From the NCBI RefSeq assembly GCF_000485595.1, contig NW_014577067.1, forward strand, positions 173,563-225,143: a stretch of 51,581 bases of DNA. The letters are read 5' to 3'. Source of the stretch: Priapulus caudatus (lineage: Eukaryota > Priapulida > Priapulimorpha > Priapulimorphida > Priapulidae). A model generated the notes under the pieces. That model searched no databases, was not told the DNA's origin, and was given only the letters and a program-made list of their open reading frames with translations. The number at the start of each line of letters is the position of its first letter. Position 1 is the stretch's first letter. Below, in pieces: positions 34,718 to 46,720 of this stretch. The position numbers and the translations under genes are program-made.

Positions 34718-34852
34718 ATATCGGAGTAAAGTTGGCCAGTGGGGTGCGAACCCACGATAGTTAGATGAGCGACAGTCTGCTACACAGCGAGCTACCATCA
34801 CACGATATTGCGTACGCGGATTGTTAAAGCCCTAAGATCAAATCTCCGATAT
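34718..34852 (-). mobile_element. tRNA-like repeat flanked by a 9-bp inverted repeat
   Basis: On the minus strand, box A-like TGGTAGCTCGCTG and box B GGGTTCGCACCCC (34753-34741) have tRNA-like spacing. No matching acceptor stem is seen. ATATCGGAG (34718-34726) and CTCCGATAT (34844-34852) bracket the unit. It is SINE-like; the inverted ends may be chance. Confidence 0.5.
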
Positions 34853-35355
34853 CTGCGCTGGGGAAGGTAATGGGGACTGTAGCCCTAATATCGGTTATTA
34901 TCGCCTGCCAGCTAGACTCCTTTGTTGCCCCGCATCACGAGTACACCACGCAGAGATTAGGGGATAGTCGCGAGTGCCTCCCTTCACCTTACACTCGCAC
35001 GGTCATCGATGGTTGTTGGGGTTTGCTGTGTTGCTGATTTCCCAGCAACTAAATTCGTACGTGTAGGTTCTCCTACTGCTTATTTATATAATGACACACT
35101 AGTTTTCTCTAACATCAAACGTCTAGTACCGTCCTAGTCCTAATACTAGTGCCAAACGCAGGACTACATTAGTACTGTATAGTCCTATAGTACTAGTCCC
35201 CTTATATAAAATATAATTGTATTTTCTCTTAGAGGGATGTCTATAGGTACTTAAAGCTTGGGGATTTTTAACAGGTAGTTTAGCAGCTAATGAAGGTGAT
35301 GCTATAATGTACATGTATATATGGCCGGGGTCACAGGCACTTGGAGCGTTTCAAT

Positions 35356-35833
35356 AAATATAGGGCCTAATGCTAAATAAATACGAAATCTATTTACTAC
35401 TAAAGTCATAAGTGTTTCTCTACTCTCTTTCACCTATTATTGCCGACAATTTTCCTGTAAATGCGTCCAAATGCTGATCTGCAACACACACTGGCTGCAG
35501 CACGCTAGCTGCTGCACACTGACACATAAATATATATTTTATAATTATATTTTATTTTATAATTATATATATATTTATATTTATTTTTTTATATTATATT
35601 AATTATATATATATATTTTATAATTATAATATATATATAATAAATGAATAATATAACTATATATTTATGTGTCAGTGTGCAGCAGCTAGCGTGCGGCAGC
35701 CGTGTGTCGTTGCAGATGAGCATTTGGACGGCATTTACAGGAAATTGTCGGCAATAATAGGTGAAAGAGAGAGAGAACATTAAGACTGGTAATTAAATAG
35801 ATTTCGTATTTATTTAGGGCATATATTTCAGGG
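35356..35833. mobile_element. Foldback element nested in the hAT-like element
   Basis: Arms of about 170 bp start near CTAAATAAATACGAAATCTA and read through CACCTATTATTGCCGACAAT and GCACGCTAGCTGCTGCACAC to ACACATAAATATATA. They mirror each other around a nearly pure A/T loop (about 35530-35665). Confidence 0.85.
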
Positions 35834-35839
35834 TGAAAA

Positions 35840-35935
35840 CTGATAATTGGCGGTACTGGTCCAGCAGGACCAGTGCCTCTGAGGAAGCACTGGTCCTTGG
35901 TCAGTAGGCACTGGTCCAGGATTTCTGTCGTAGCA
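35840..35935. repeat. CACTGGTCC palindromic cluster
   Basis: GGTACTGGTCC, AGC, AGGACCAGTGCC forms a hairpin and is followed by two more CACTGGTCC copies. It is inside the hAT-like element; subterminal repeats of this type can bind transposase, which is inference only. Confidence 0.5.
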
Positions 35936-37997
35936 AAGTGAATGACTCGGATGTGGGACGTTTTTATATATGGGGGATGGTGGCAATTTGATGATGTGCA
36001 TTCTTAAGGTATTCTTAAAAATATTTTTTTAGTCGTTTTGTAACACTGATGCGTAGTAAATCGGAACAAGTCCGCAAGTCCGATTTTCAAAGATCAGCGG
36101 TCTCTGATAGACCACCCATTATTTCCTATAAATTTATCATATTTTATTACGCGATTGCTGTTGGTCGGGGATGTCCGGTATTATCTAATCATTTTTTTGA
36201 TAGTGTATGAAAAAAAGAGCCTCTCGTAATTTTTTTACGGGAGCTATTTTAGCTGGCCAGAGCTACTCAGCATTCAACATTCAGCACCCAGTATCAGACT
36301 ATCAGTGTTAAGAAATCTCAACAAATTGCATTCGATCACTTTTTTTAAATCTCATTTCACTCGACTAGAAACCAATCACATTCTTATTCAATTTAATTCA
36401 CACAGGCAGACATGCACTATATACACTGTATACACAGTACACATAGTTTTTGTTACTTTGAGTAGTTAAAAAACTTGTAGCTGGAATCTCTCTAGGAATG
36501 CCGGGAGCTTCTGGGCAAGGTTTTACTTCTGTTTTCTCCTCCCAGTCCACGGTACCCCCATGCATAGATCAATGCTGCCGCACGTCGCCGCAAAGTTACA
36601 AGTGATCTAGAATCTTAAGTATATACAGTTTACATTGCTTCTAGATATCTAAACTGAATAAAAATAGTCCACTTTCGCATTCCACTTTCCAATACTTGAA
36701 TAGTCCACATGAAAATGACGAATTCAGTTAACAGCTTTGATTACGTGCGTGTCAGGTGTCACTGGTCGTGCCCTCACCCCCCACGATAACACCTGCGATA
36801 TAAAAACTTATTGTTATGGGTAATATGCGGTCATAAAAACACTCGGCTGCACTACTTGCCTGCGCAATCGATTTCTTAGACCGTCGCGAGTTTTTGTTCG
36901 TGTGGCGAATCATGCGTTGAGGGAGTTCATGCAGCTCTAGAAGGTTTGGATACCCCGTCTACGTTGAGGAACGGGTCGTGTTATGTGCTCCCGTTTACAA
37001 GTCTGTATTTTTCGCTGCTGTGCGGCGATTATCTAGTCGCCCCGCCGGACCAGTTGACACAAGCAAGCAGTCGCCCGGTAGATTTTCTAATCGCCACTGG
37101 CGACTGGGCGACCGCTAGTTTCTTCACGCTGTATTTTATTGAAACGCTTCAACTCCAAGTGCCTGTGGCCGGGGTAGTCCACTTGGTTTGTTATCGTGCT
37201 GCCGCTAATGGCTGTTATACGCCGAATGTGAACACACGATAACATGTGATAAGGAGTACGTATTTATACAGTTTATCCTAACGGCTAATTGTCGATCCGC
37301 TCCAAGGTCAGCTCCTCGTTACACACCGCGGGAACAGGTTTGATGCAAATGCAGATGCTAACTTATTACTTTGCAGACTGGGTGTAATTATTATGGCGGC
37401 CATTTTGTTCATTCACCATATCCCAAAGTCGTTACAAGGAGAAAAATAAAAATAATCTGTGATCGGTTATGATATCTTGGTCCTGATAATATGCAAGCTT
37501 CTAGCTTTTTTTTCTATTCTTGTTCTTTATTCGCTCCTAATATGTGTATTCTTAGCTATTGAAATCGAAGATATCATACTTAACGTTACCTTGATAATTT
37601 CCGTTTAAAAGCATGAAATTACACGTACATGTATTGATATTCGACTGTGTAACATTATCATAGCAGCATAGTTGTTACGCATAAACGTGAAGTGTAGAGT
37701 AATTCGTGGCTCACAGAGATAACATTATTACCGATTGATGATTTAATTTAACGTGCTCTGATTGTAAATTTCACTGGAAATCAGCGAGGTGTGTAATTGC
37801 TACTGTTTGTGGCTGCGGAGTGAGGCTATGGGCCACCCCTGTTTAGCATTCTGCTCACATTGTCTAAAACAACATTGTTCACAATTACACGGTTCGAAAT
37901 GCGTGTGGTTTACGTTTCGTTTGGTTTAGTTTCGGAATGAGGAAAATGTTTCTGTCCGTGAATTCTACCGTCGGACCGGGCTTCCGTCAGTGCGTGC

Positions 37998-38180
37998 GTG
38001 CGTAATTAATGTGTGTGTGTGTGTGTGTGTATGCGTGCGTGCGTGCGTGCGTGCATGCGTATGTGTGCTTGCGCGCGCACGTGCGTGCGTGTGTGCGTGC
38101 GTGTGTGTGCGTGCGTGCGTATGTGCCTGTGTATTTGTTTGTTTGCTTGCGCGTGTGCGTGCGTGCGTGCGTCCCGTCCA
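37998..38180. repeat. GT/GTGC microsatellite
   Basis: Alternating GTGTGT and GTGCGTGC with CGCG steps for about 180 bp. It is Z-DNA-prone. Confidence 0.9.
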
Positions 38181-38509
38181 CGCGTTCGTCCGTTCAACAA
38201 CGTGTTGGCGCTGATATCTCAGAGTACTATAACACACGTGACGCTGCAGCGGCAGTACAATTTGCTACGAGGGCGTTTTTGACAGGGCATCCATTGTGCG
38301 CTAAGCACTCCGTGATTTTATACTGCCGCGGGCCGGCGCCATTGTTAACGCTTCTCCTGAGAGTTTGCCTACCTGGTTGCCAGGCTGGACTAGCTGCTGC
38401 TCTAGAGAGTCTGAGAGAGTGAATGGAGGAGATTGGCTGGCGTCTGAGCGTGCGCGCGGGTGTTACACCCGACCTGACAAAGCAGTAAGAACAGGTTTGT
38501 TCTCGGTGC

Positions 38510-38587
38510 GAAAGAGAGCGGGGAAGGGGAAGGAGGGTGGGAAGAGAGTGAGAGAGGGGAGAGCGTAAGAGAGCGAGAGTGAGAGAG

Positions 38588-38623
<36 letters not shown>

Positions 38624-38736
38624 GATAGCCCGGGGAGAGAGAAAGAAAAGCGGTAGCCAGAACAGAAAAGGAGAGAGAGAAGCGATAGCGAGGAGAGAGA
38701 GGCGATAGCGAGGAGAGAGAGAAGCAATAGCAAGGA

Positions 38737-38776
<40 letters not shown>

Positions 38777-38800
38777 AGGAGAGAGCGAGCGAGAGAGCAA
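38510..38800. repeat. GA-rich region with (GA)n runs
   Basis: Long purine tract with two clean GAGAGA runs (about 38590-38622 and 38740-38771) and repeated GCGATAGCGAGGAGAGAG units between. Confidence 0.9.
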
Positions 38801-40048
38801 ATACGCACGATGATATATTGAAAGCATCGCTACAGGTAATTGCTGGAACGATGGCATTTCAGCATTCATTCCATTGACAATCCACATGCGTCCTCACACG
38901 ACACGCTTAGGCAGTTACCGTGAGAGTAACTTTGTGTTCCCGTAGAGAGTTCCTTGCATTTTTATTCGCTATAGTAATAACACCCAATAAATCGTAGCAA
39001 TGCGCGCGCATTAATTCCAGCATGGGATGCTATATTAAAGCGCCTTGTAAAGTGGCTTTTATTGCCACCATAATTGTCTTCTAAGAAATAAATGTCATTG
39101 CGATTGCACGCAGGCAGCATTTAATTGGCAATACCTCAGGGAGCAGTGCGTTTTCTCAGGTGACGAGAGTTTATTGATGTACGTGTCTACGTGTACGCTG
39201 ACATTCATTTAAAGTTCTAACATTTATTGCGCTCGCGTTGTGCATGTGCGTGTGAATTTGTCAACGGTTATATACGTTAGCTGCCCGGTTACGGAATTCT
39301 GGAACACGCCGTCGACGTTTACAACACAGCGAGCGCTGTCTCGGGACAGCATCAAAATTAATCCCGTAAATCTTCTTCGGGCGATAAATGGCTGCCCAGC
39401 GGGCGCGCGATAGAGGGCAGGCAAGGCGTCGCGAAACAAATGGCACCCCGGCGCGTGCATCATCGCAGCGCTCCCCCGGGGTCCCGCCACGCACTACGCT
39501 GTTTCATTAACCTTGTACGCGGATACTCGTATGCGTATCGCGAGACCTTCTACCGGCGTGGACGTCGTCGCTTGGTTGTTTTTCTAAGCGGAGCTTTTGT
39601 GCGGGTGTCCATTTGTAGATTTGTTAATGCGAGGCCGGTATTGTGTTGACGGGGGCATGTAGCCCCCGAGGCGTGCGGTATTAATGAGTAGCAACGGCCC
39701 AGGCCACAGCGTCTGGAACTACTTGTGGAAATAATAGAAGAATTGGCTCTCCGCACTTCAGAAAAGAATGGCCACCTTTCATCCGTGTGTGCATACACTT
39801 ACATGCCCCCGCGTTTCACTTTCTCGCGCAGTGTATACCCGTCGGTGTGGACCTAGTTCGCTGGTTGACCAGCGGTCAGTCATTGTCCAAATTATCCTCG
39901 TCTTTGACGGGAGAGTGCTAATTGGAGAGGTCTTCACTGTGCGCAAGAATTCGGAACAGAAGGGGTAGAACCAGGAACAGTTGGCGTCGAGGGTTTAGCG
40001 CGTGGATTTGCAGCTGGTTAGACATAGTAACGAATCCCAACCTTACAG

Positions 40049-40113
40049 CATTGTAACACTGTAACATTGTAACATTGTAACACTGTAACATTGTAACATT
40101 GTAACATTGTAAC
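40049..40113. repeat. 8-bp tandem repeat (GTAACATT)n
   Basis: About eight head-to-tail copies of GTAACATT/GTAACACT. Confidence 0.9.
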
Positions 40114-40636
40114 GAATGAACATGGTGGTTATAGTTACATAGTTCATGAACGGATGATACACACAGTCTATAGTATAGTATAGTATAGACTCTATACGCA
40201 TAGTGGTAAACACCTAATATACAACATGCAAACATCATTTGAAAGAAATACGTGTAATGACGCAGACAATAGTATACGTGCCATGCGAATTGTCTCACTA
40301 TATTTACACGGGGCTTTATATTAGGCGAGTGCGTCCATCCTAGCAATTAAAAGGCCTGTGCAAACTTAATTATGTATAATTGCTTTTCGCCCGTATAAGG
40401 TGTAAATTGGAACGTGCCGACTGAGGGTTGCCAGAGCTTGCGTTTGCTCATCACCTGCATGTCATCTGTTATATGTTAATTGCTGTCGGTGCTGTCAAAA
40501 GTCAGCGTGGTAATTGCACAGCTTCACGTAACGTAAAACACGCTCTGACTATAGCAGCTTAAATTCGGCGTCGAACGCTTGCCTATTTAGGCGTGCTTGG
40601 TGTGTGGTAATTTACAGCAGAATTGATGAGCGCAGG

Positions 40637-40671
<35 letters not shown>

Positions 40672-40747
40672 ACTTTCCAGTGAAATCGGTAAATGATTTA
40701 AAAACCATCACTTAGCAGTTGGGACAGAAAGGCTCTACATAACACCA

Positions 40748-40787
40748 GGAGTAAATAATCACACAAAATATTGTGATTATTTACTCC
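40748..40787. mobile_element. Micro-foldback, CAGGAGTAAATAAT variant
   Basis: GGAGTAAATAATCACA (40748-40763) and its exact complement (40772-40787) flank an 8-bp A/T loop. Outer bases CCA / CGAT partly extend it. The left terminus CAGGAGTAAATAAT matches the family end. Confidence 0.75.
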
Positions 40788-42715
40788 CGATAATACCTAT
40801 AGCAATGAATATTTTGAATCGAAGACGTTTGTTATAGTCAGTTTCCTCTATTAGGCAATTTTTGCTTGTATATACGTACGTTGCTCATTTCAGGGAACAT
40901 TTGCACGTATAGCATATATGCATTTGCATGTATAGGTAGTCTAGCAGTTTCTGCATACCGCTGCCCGATCGCAATTCGCGTGCATTTGCTCGGCGTGCCA
41001 TTGTCCCGCCTCGAGTCTATAACTAGGTAATTATAGTCGAAATAAAATCATGTGCGGCACCCCTAAGGAAACCGTTGCTAATCCTCATCCTGCTGAGGTG
41101 TTCTGAATGCGTGCATGCACAATAGGTGTTGAAATATCGGAGAGTTTTGCCGAAAACGCCCGGAATCGTAGTGGTTCGTCGCAGAAAGCAAAATTTGCCA
41201 GGTGGTCCCGAACAAATCACAGCAAAGGCTCCCCCTCTGCGCGCAGCTTTCAGCAATCGGCGGAGGTACAATCCTGCTAAGGTAGTTAATGTCTCATTCC
41301 TTCCAACTTTAGCGCGAAAACCCGACACGAATTATAATAGCGATCCAGACACTTTTTACGCATTAATTACATATCGACTGTTTATACGCATGCCAGACTT
41401 TTTAAAGTTATTTCTAGAGGTATAGCATTCTGGAAATGCGCAGTGAAAGGGTGCATGAGCGTGTAAAAATATTTTCCCGCCTATTATATTCCGAGTTGTT
41501 TTTCCTGGCCGCCCGCGGGCCCTTAGTTCATTATTACATCTGTATTGTTGCCATGCATTGAAAAATTTTCGGCGGGCATTGACGTAGTCGACTATAGCTC
41601 ATATTTTTGGTAGTTAGGGGCGTTCCCCGTAAAAAAATAACCGGGCCACGTCGCCATCTCCGTTTTACCGGGATTGTGTAATTACTGAGCGCGTGTTATT
41701 CTCGGCAGGCTGCGAAAGTGGTCGGATAGCTCTGATTTCTGTTGATCGGCAGACATGCAGCAGCGGCCCACTAGATCTATCTACAAGTGCATGCAGAAAT
41801 ATTAGACGTACTATTATGATGTCGCGGCGTAGTAACGGTTTATAATGCGTAGTAACGGTTATTCAATACGTCTAGCTGCAACATGGATGAAACTGTAGTG
41901 ACGGCTAGATACTATTTCAGTGTGCATCGTGGTAAAGTGTTGTATGGTTTGGTTAATTTCGTATTCGTTTTCCATTATTAAAGATACAGTCACCTTAGTT
42001 TTTTTACGCTCAATGGGAAATCGTTGGGCGTAATTTACAAGATAAAATTTGTTCTCGTGAAATAACGACGTGTTACATAACACGAAAGAGCGAATTGTCG
42101 TGAATGTTCATATCAGGCTATTCTAGCCGGGCAGTCAAGTGCCACTATCGTCGCTGAAGTTGTGATATTTTTTCATAGATTGGGTGTATATAGTCACTCG
42201 TCCGACATGCATCACGACCGAATGCGTGGTTATGGTGGATTACCCCCCCCCCCCACCCATACCTGCACACTCGTCCATGATAATTGCCCACAGTCCTTAT
42301 CAATTTGGTCTTCACCAATGATTCCCAACAGGTTTGAGTGCCTGCGTTCCTGTGTATGCGCGCTCGCCGATCAAGTTTGCTGCAACAGTTGTCACGAATA
42401 TATCTATCTGCGGCTGCCCGCGCACACACGCCGCCCGCCTTTGTTGGTCCGTCTGCGCGCGCTAGTTGTACGAAGAATGCGAGTGACGCTGTCCAGATTG
42501 TAGCCTGCCATGTGCGATCTACGGCCGCTGTGTGATCGGTCTATTGTCCGTGCGTTCTATCTGCGTTAGCTACGTACCTACGCATCTCGTGTGATGGGGG
42601 ATGGATAGATGGCGGTCGTCCGCATAACCTTCCAGCGTGTCCGCGAAGGAGTGGAAGAGATGACATCGCTGTGAGACATTACGATGGTTTCCAGATTCGT
42701 GTGGCTATTGAGGAC

Positions 42716-42762
42716 GCGCGCGCGGGTGCGGGTGCGTGTGTGTGTGTGTATGCGTGTATATG

Positions 42763-42820
<58 letters not shown>

Positions 42821-42836
42821 TGTGGGGTGCACATGA
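42716..42836. repeat. (GT)n microsatellite
   Basis: CGCGCG and GTGCGG sequence leads into about 25 GT units. Confidence 0.92.
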
Positions 42837-45800
42837 GTGGCGCACGCGTGTGTCGCGGTGTCTGGGTGTTTCGTGAATTCCAGGGCTCAGAAGATCGTAG
42901 AAACATTTTTACATTAGAACTAACTAGGATTCCCTAAAACCGGCGGGACACGACTATCCTACGTAACAACGTAGCTGCTTGCATTTCTTGGGCCCCCTCT
43001 GTTTACTCATGTGGCGTAATGTTAATTGAATAGGTGCCCGTATTAGGTGTTAATCATTATTTGCTTGTGCTGCAAATCTCACGTGTAAACGACGGAGATG
43101 AGAAAGAGCCAGAGAGCGAGACAGGATGATGGCCGAGGAGGGAAATCAATACAGAAGGGAAAGTGATGCATTGGCAGATGCAGAGATGTATTGCATTTCG
43201 TGAACATTACACTGTTAATTGCTACATGTTGAATACGATATGCGGCTCTATATTATATTTCGGATCGGCTGGTGGAGATCATTGCGAATATGAATGTACG
43301 ACGTAGCGTCAGACTTCACTACTACACCCGGCACCTCTAAATGTCAGAATAATAATACAGAAATACCAGGTGTGCATCCTGAGCATCAGGTGCATCTGGG
43401 CATAGGTGCGTGGCAGCCCCTCCCCCTCCCCCAGGTTCGTGCCGCCTCTGCCGTGGTGCGGAGTTTGGCTCGGGATCCGAGAGCGGTCCAAGCCCGCACG
43501 CAGTCTCTGAACAAACATAGGCTTAGTCTCGAATACTGAGCACTCTAATTAACTCTTTGCCACCGGTGTCCTTGCCGACAGCGTGCGCATTGTTTCTCGG
43601 TTGTCTTGCTCAAACACATTAATTTGCATAGTCGGTCTGCATTTACTTTGGTCGTGTGGAAGGATGCATATAGGAAATGTGGTTCAGAACGTCCAGTTTT
43701 ATGGCTGGGTTTGACAGCACATGGAAGCTTATCTATCTTTCACACAATAGGAAACCTATAATTACAGCTATGTGCTGGCAACAAAGTTTGATACGGTATA
43801 CGCTGTATAATAACTAATAAAATTTGAAATTTCACGACTACTCTAAAATTCACGGATATGATTACTAGCGCAGTACACGTGAAACATGAGGAACACTGTG
43901 CAGATTCAGCGGCATATAATGAAACTGTTGATTAAGTGCATCCTGTCTGAAGCCTTAAGTAAATATTTAAGGCGTGTCAGTTCCACTGCGATTATTTATA
44001 TAAAAACATACGTTTAATTGAACGGCTTAGCTGTGTTCTACTCTGGGCCGAGCCTAGCCATGCAGATGTGGAGTACACTCCCGCCTGTCTGCGAAATTGT
44101 GAAGGATGTACTACGAAGAAAAAAAGACAGGAAAACGCGCTTCCTGCTAGGAACGCGATTTTCACCCATCGCTTTTTCGTCCTGGCATGTGTGATTACTG
44201 TAATTCTAATCGGCAGTTCGGCGAAATCTATCGTAGCTTGCTGCTAGTGCTATCCTCCCAGGAATTCTCCCAGACGGGAGTTTTCTGGGAAGATGCCACG
44301 TAGAATTTAGCACTTTTACGATGAAGATACGTCAACGATACGATTGCAATTCGCGTGTAACACTAGCGACACCCTTCAGTTTTTGCCGCAAAATTGTATC
44401 GTTGCCGATAATGGCAATGGTGAAAATTCGTCGGGGTTCCATTGACGGGCGCCAGGCTGCGCATGCGCCGGCTTCGTCCGTTCGTCGGTGAGTAATTTGC
44501 CGTGGGTTGAGCGGATCGCCGCTGGGTACGTTTGACAGTTGTTTGCTGTGACGGGTCTCGCTGCGCTGATCATAACGCAATAAGCGCGATGAAAGCCGAC
44601 CGTCGTGGGAATTCGCTTACTTATTACGCACATACAACCGTCGGTGAAGCCCTGTCGGGGGATGCCCCGTCACTGAAGCTCATCCTATTACAAAAACTTG
44701 CGTTTGCGCTGGTTGCGTGCCGCCAACCGAAACCCCCGCTACAGTCAAAAGCGGTGTTATTATTATTATTATCGTTATTTCGCACGTATTTTGCAGCTGT
44801 GAATGTGGCATCTATGCCCGTGGGAGTCGGCGATGTTGCCGCATGCATAGCGAGGCTGTAAGAGACGAGAGCGAGAGCGAAGTCACGCATATTTTTAGCC
44901 ACGTGGGCGGGGAGAAAAATTTCGGTGCCTCCCTATCTCTCGCCATGCCGGATGTTTGCAGCAAGCACGGCTGTCCAATATATCAATGACCACGGGCTAT
45001 CGATATTTATTTATTCAGTCGGTTTAGCCTCTTGTGTGGGAAGCGTGCGGGTATATATATATATTCTGTGTGTGGGTCTAGTTTCATAAATTATATGCAC
45101 TCTAACCTGTGCGCGGGAAGTGATAATATACAATATGCAGTCTATATTTTCAATGATTTGGTCCAGTTTTCCAAATTCAACGGACGGTATAAGTGTGGTC
45201 TTCACGATATACTAACCAGGCATTCACTCGTTGGACTGTTGTACATAGTACGTGGTCATGCAGACAAGGATTTCATGTTGGCGATGTGCGTGTGTGCCTT
45301 CGCGACTGCTATATAGGGGAGGCGTGTACAGTACTGGAGTGGAACCATGCAGGTTAGCGTGGTTTCACGCACGAGTAACTTTTGTAGTTTGCATTTCGAC
45401 AATGTGTTTCATGGTGGCTGCTCAAGTAAACAGGGCGCTTTTTGTTCAGGTAGCAATGCAGCAGAGTGTAACATTGTCCGTGTAAACGCCGATCCTTCTG
45501 TCAGTCCACCTCGGAATATACCAATAATGGATGGATACGGGCTGCGCGCCACCAATGTAGCTATCTATATAACTAGCCACAGTGCCCGAGCACAGCTTTC
45601 ACTGACAGTCACTCTTATTGGAGCAAAGTAATTTCAACTATGCAGTCGACGTGTCGTCATCTTTCACTGCGTCGTAGAATTCGACAGAAACCATCAATTT
45701 CAAATACGGGGTGTTGGTCGCGTCAAGCATATATTATTTGTCCACGCGAAGTTTCAAGTTTAGCCATGCGGATCCAGATTTGACAGTTTTAATGATGCAC

Positions 45801-46594
45801 AAGTATATAATATATATCATATATATTATTATATATATATATATATCGATAATTCTTAGCTCGGTGTTAAAACGTGATTGATATCAGTAATAAATTTATC
45901 TGACAGTCGACCCGTTTCGGGTGTAAAGTCCCGACGGCATGTCACACAGAACTTTATTTGATTAACTTTATTCTGCTTTTGTGAGTATACATGCATTAAC
46001 TGGGGAAACTATAATCAAACGTGGCTGGCGATAGAGGCGAGCTGTATATAGGGCCTGTAGGGTTACAGACGGTCGTTTGTGAAGACATTACCGTTCTCCT
46101 AGTAAAGTTAACATAGTTATCGCTGACGATTTATTTGGAAGTCTTTGAAGTCGTGCGTTCGACGTGTTTTGCTTCCAAACAGCCGGTTCGTTTTCGGCAT
46201 GGAACTGATGTTTTTCTAGAAAAGCGGTCAGTGACATTTTTCTCCTCCATCTCTGCAGGTATGTCGGAAGTTGATTCATTCAGTTCGTAATTGCTAACTT
46301 CTGGAACACGCGTAGACTAACACCAGAAGTCCGTGTGGCTGAGCCCATGTTGATACCCAGCGGCTGACGGCGTAGAGTCAGTCGAGATTTGTATTTTAAA
46401 AAGCTGTCGTTATACGAACTCATCATGGGGAAGAAATGAACGTAGAAAGTACATTTGCGTCTATATGCAGATTTATAATGACTATTAGAAGCGATACTGA
46501 AGCTTATACAATGTCATGTAGTTTTATCTGATATTGATGTTGTTCTTTATCTGATACTGATAGTGATATTATGCTGATATTGTCCTTGTCTAGT

Positions 46595-46720
46595 CACACA
46601 CACGCGTGCACGCAAACACATCCGCACACGTACATACAGACACACGCACGTAGACGCGCGCGCGCAGACACGCACGTAAACACGCATGCACGCACACACG
46701 CACACACGCACACACGCAAT
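46595..46720. repeat. CA/ACGC microsatellite
   Basis: CACACACG, ACGCACGT and ACACACGC runs with a GCGCGCGC core. Confidence 0.9.

Larger units (their letters stand above)
35332..37167. mobile_element. hAT-like transposon with 8-bp target duplication
   Basis: Left end CACAGGCACTTGGAG, then CGTTTCAATAAA, is matched in inverse by TTTATTGAAACGC, TTCAA, CTCCAAGTGCCTGTG on the right. GCCGGGGT flanks both sides exactly (35324-35331 and 37168-37175). An 8-bp duplication with CA...TG ends fits hAT. No transposase was recognised in either strand of the 1836 bp, so it appears non-autonomous. It has a nested foldback at its left side. Confidence 0.8.

Noticed and set aside
34733-34806. A functional tRNA gene
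   Set aside because: Internal promoter boxes are present, but the flanks do not form an acceptor stem.
36946-37242. 98-codon frame as a gene
   Set aside because: It crosses the right end of the hAT-like element and its target duplication, so it cannot be an old host gene; no domain seen.
38227-38887. Leu/Ser-rich frames of 160-190 codons
   Set aside because: Translations of GA/CT repeats.
40049-40113. 8-bp repeat array as a CRISPR-like array
   Set aside because: Units are contiguous with no spacers, and the genome is eukaryotic; it is a simple tandem repeat.
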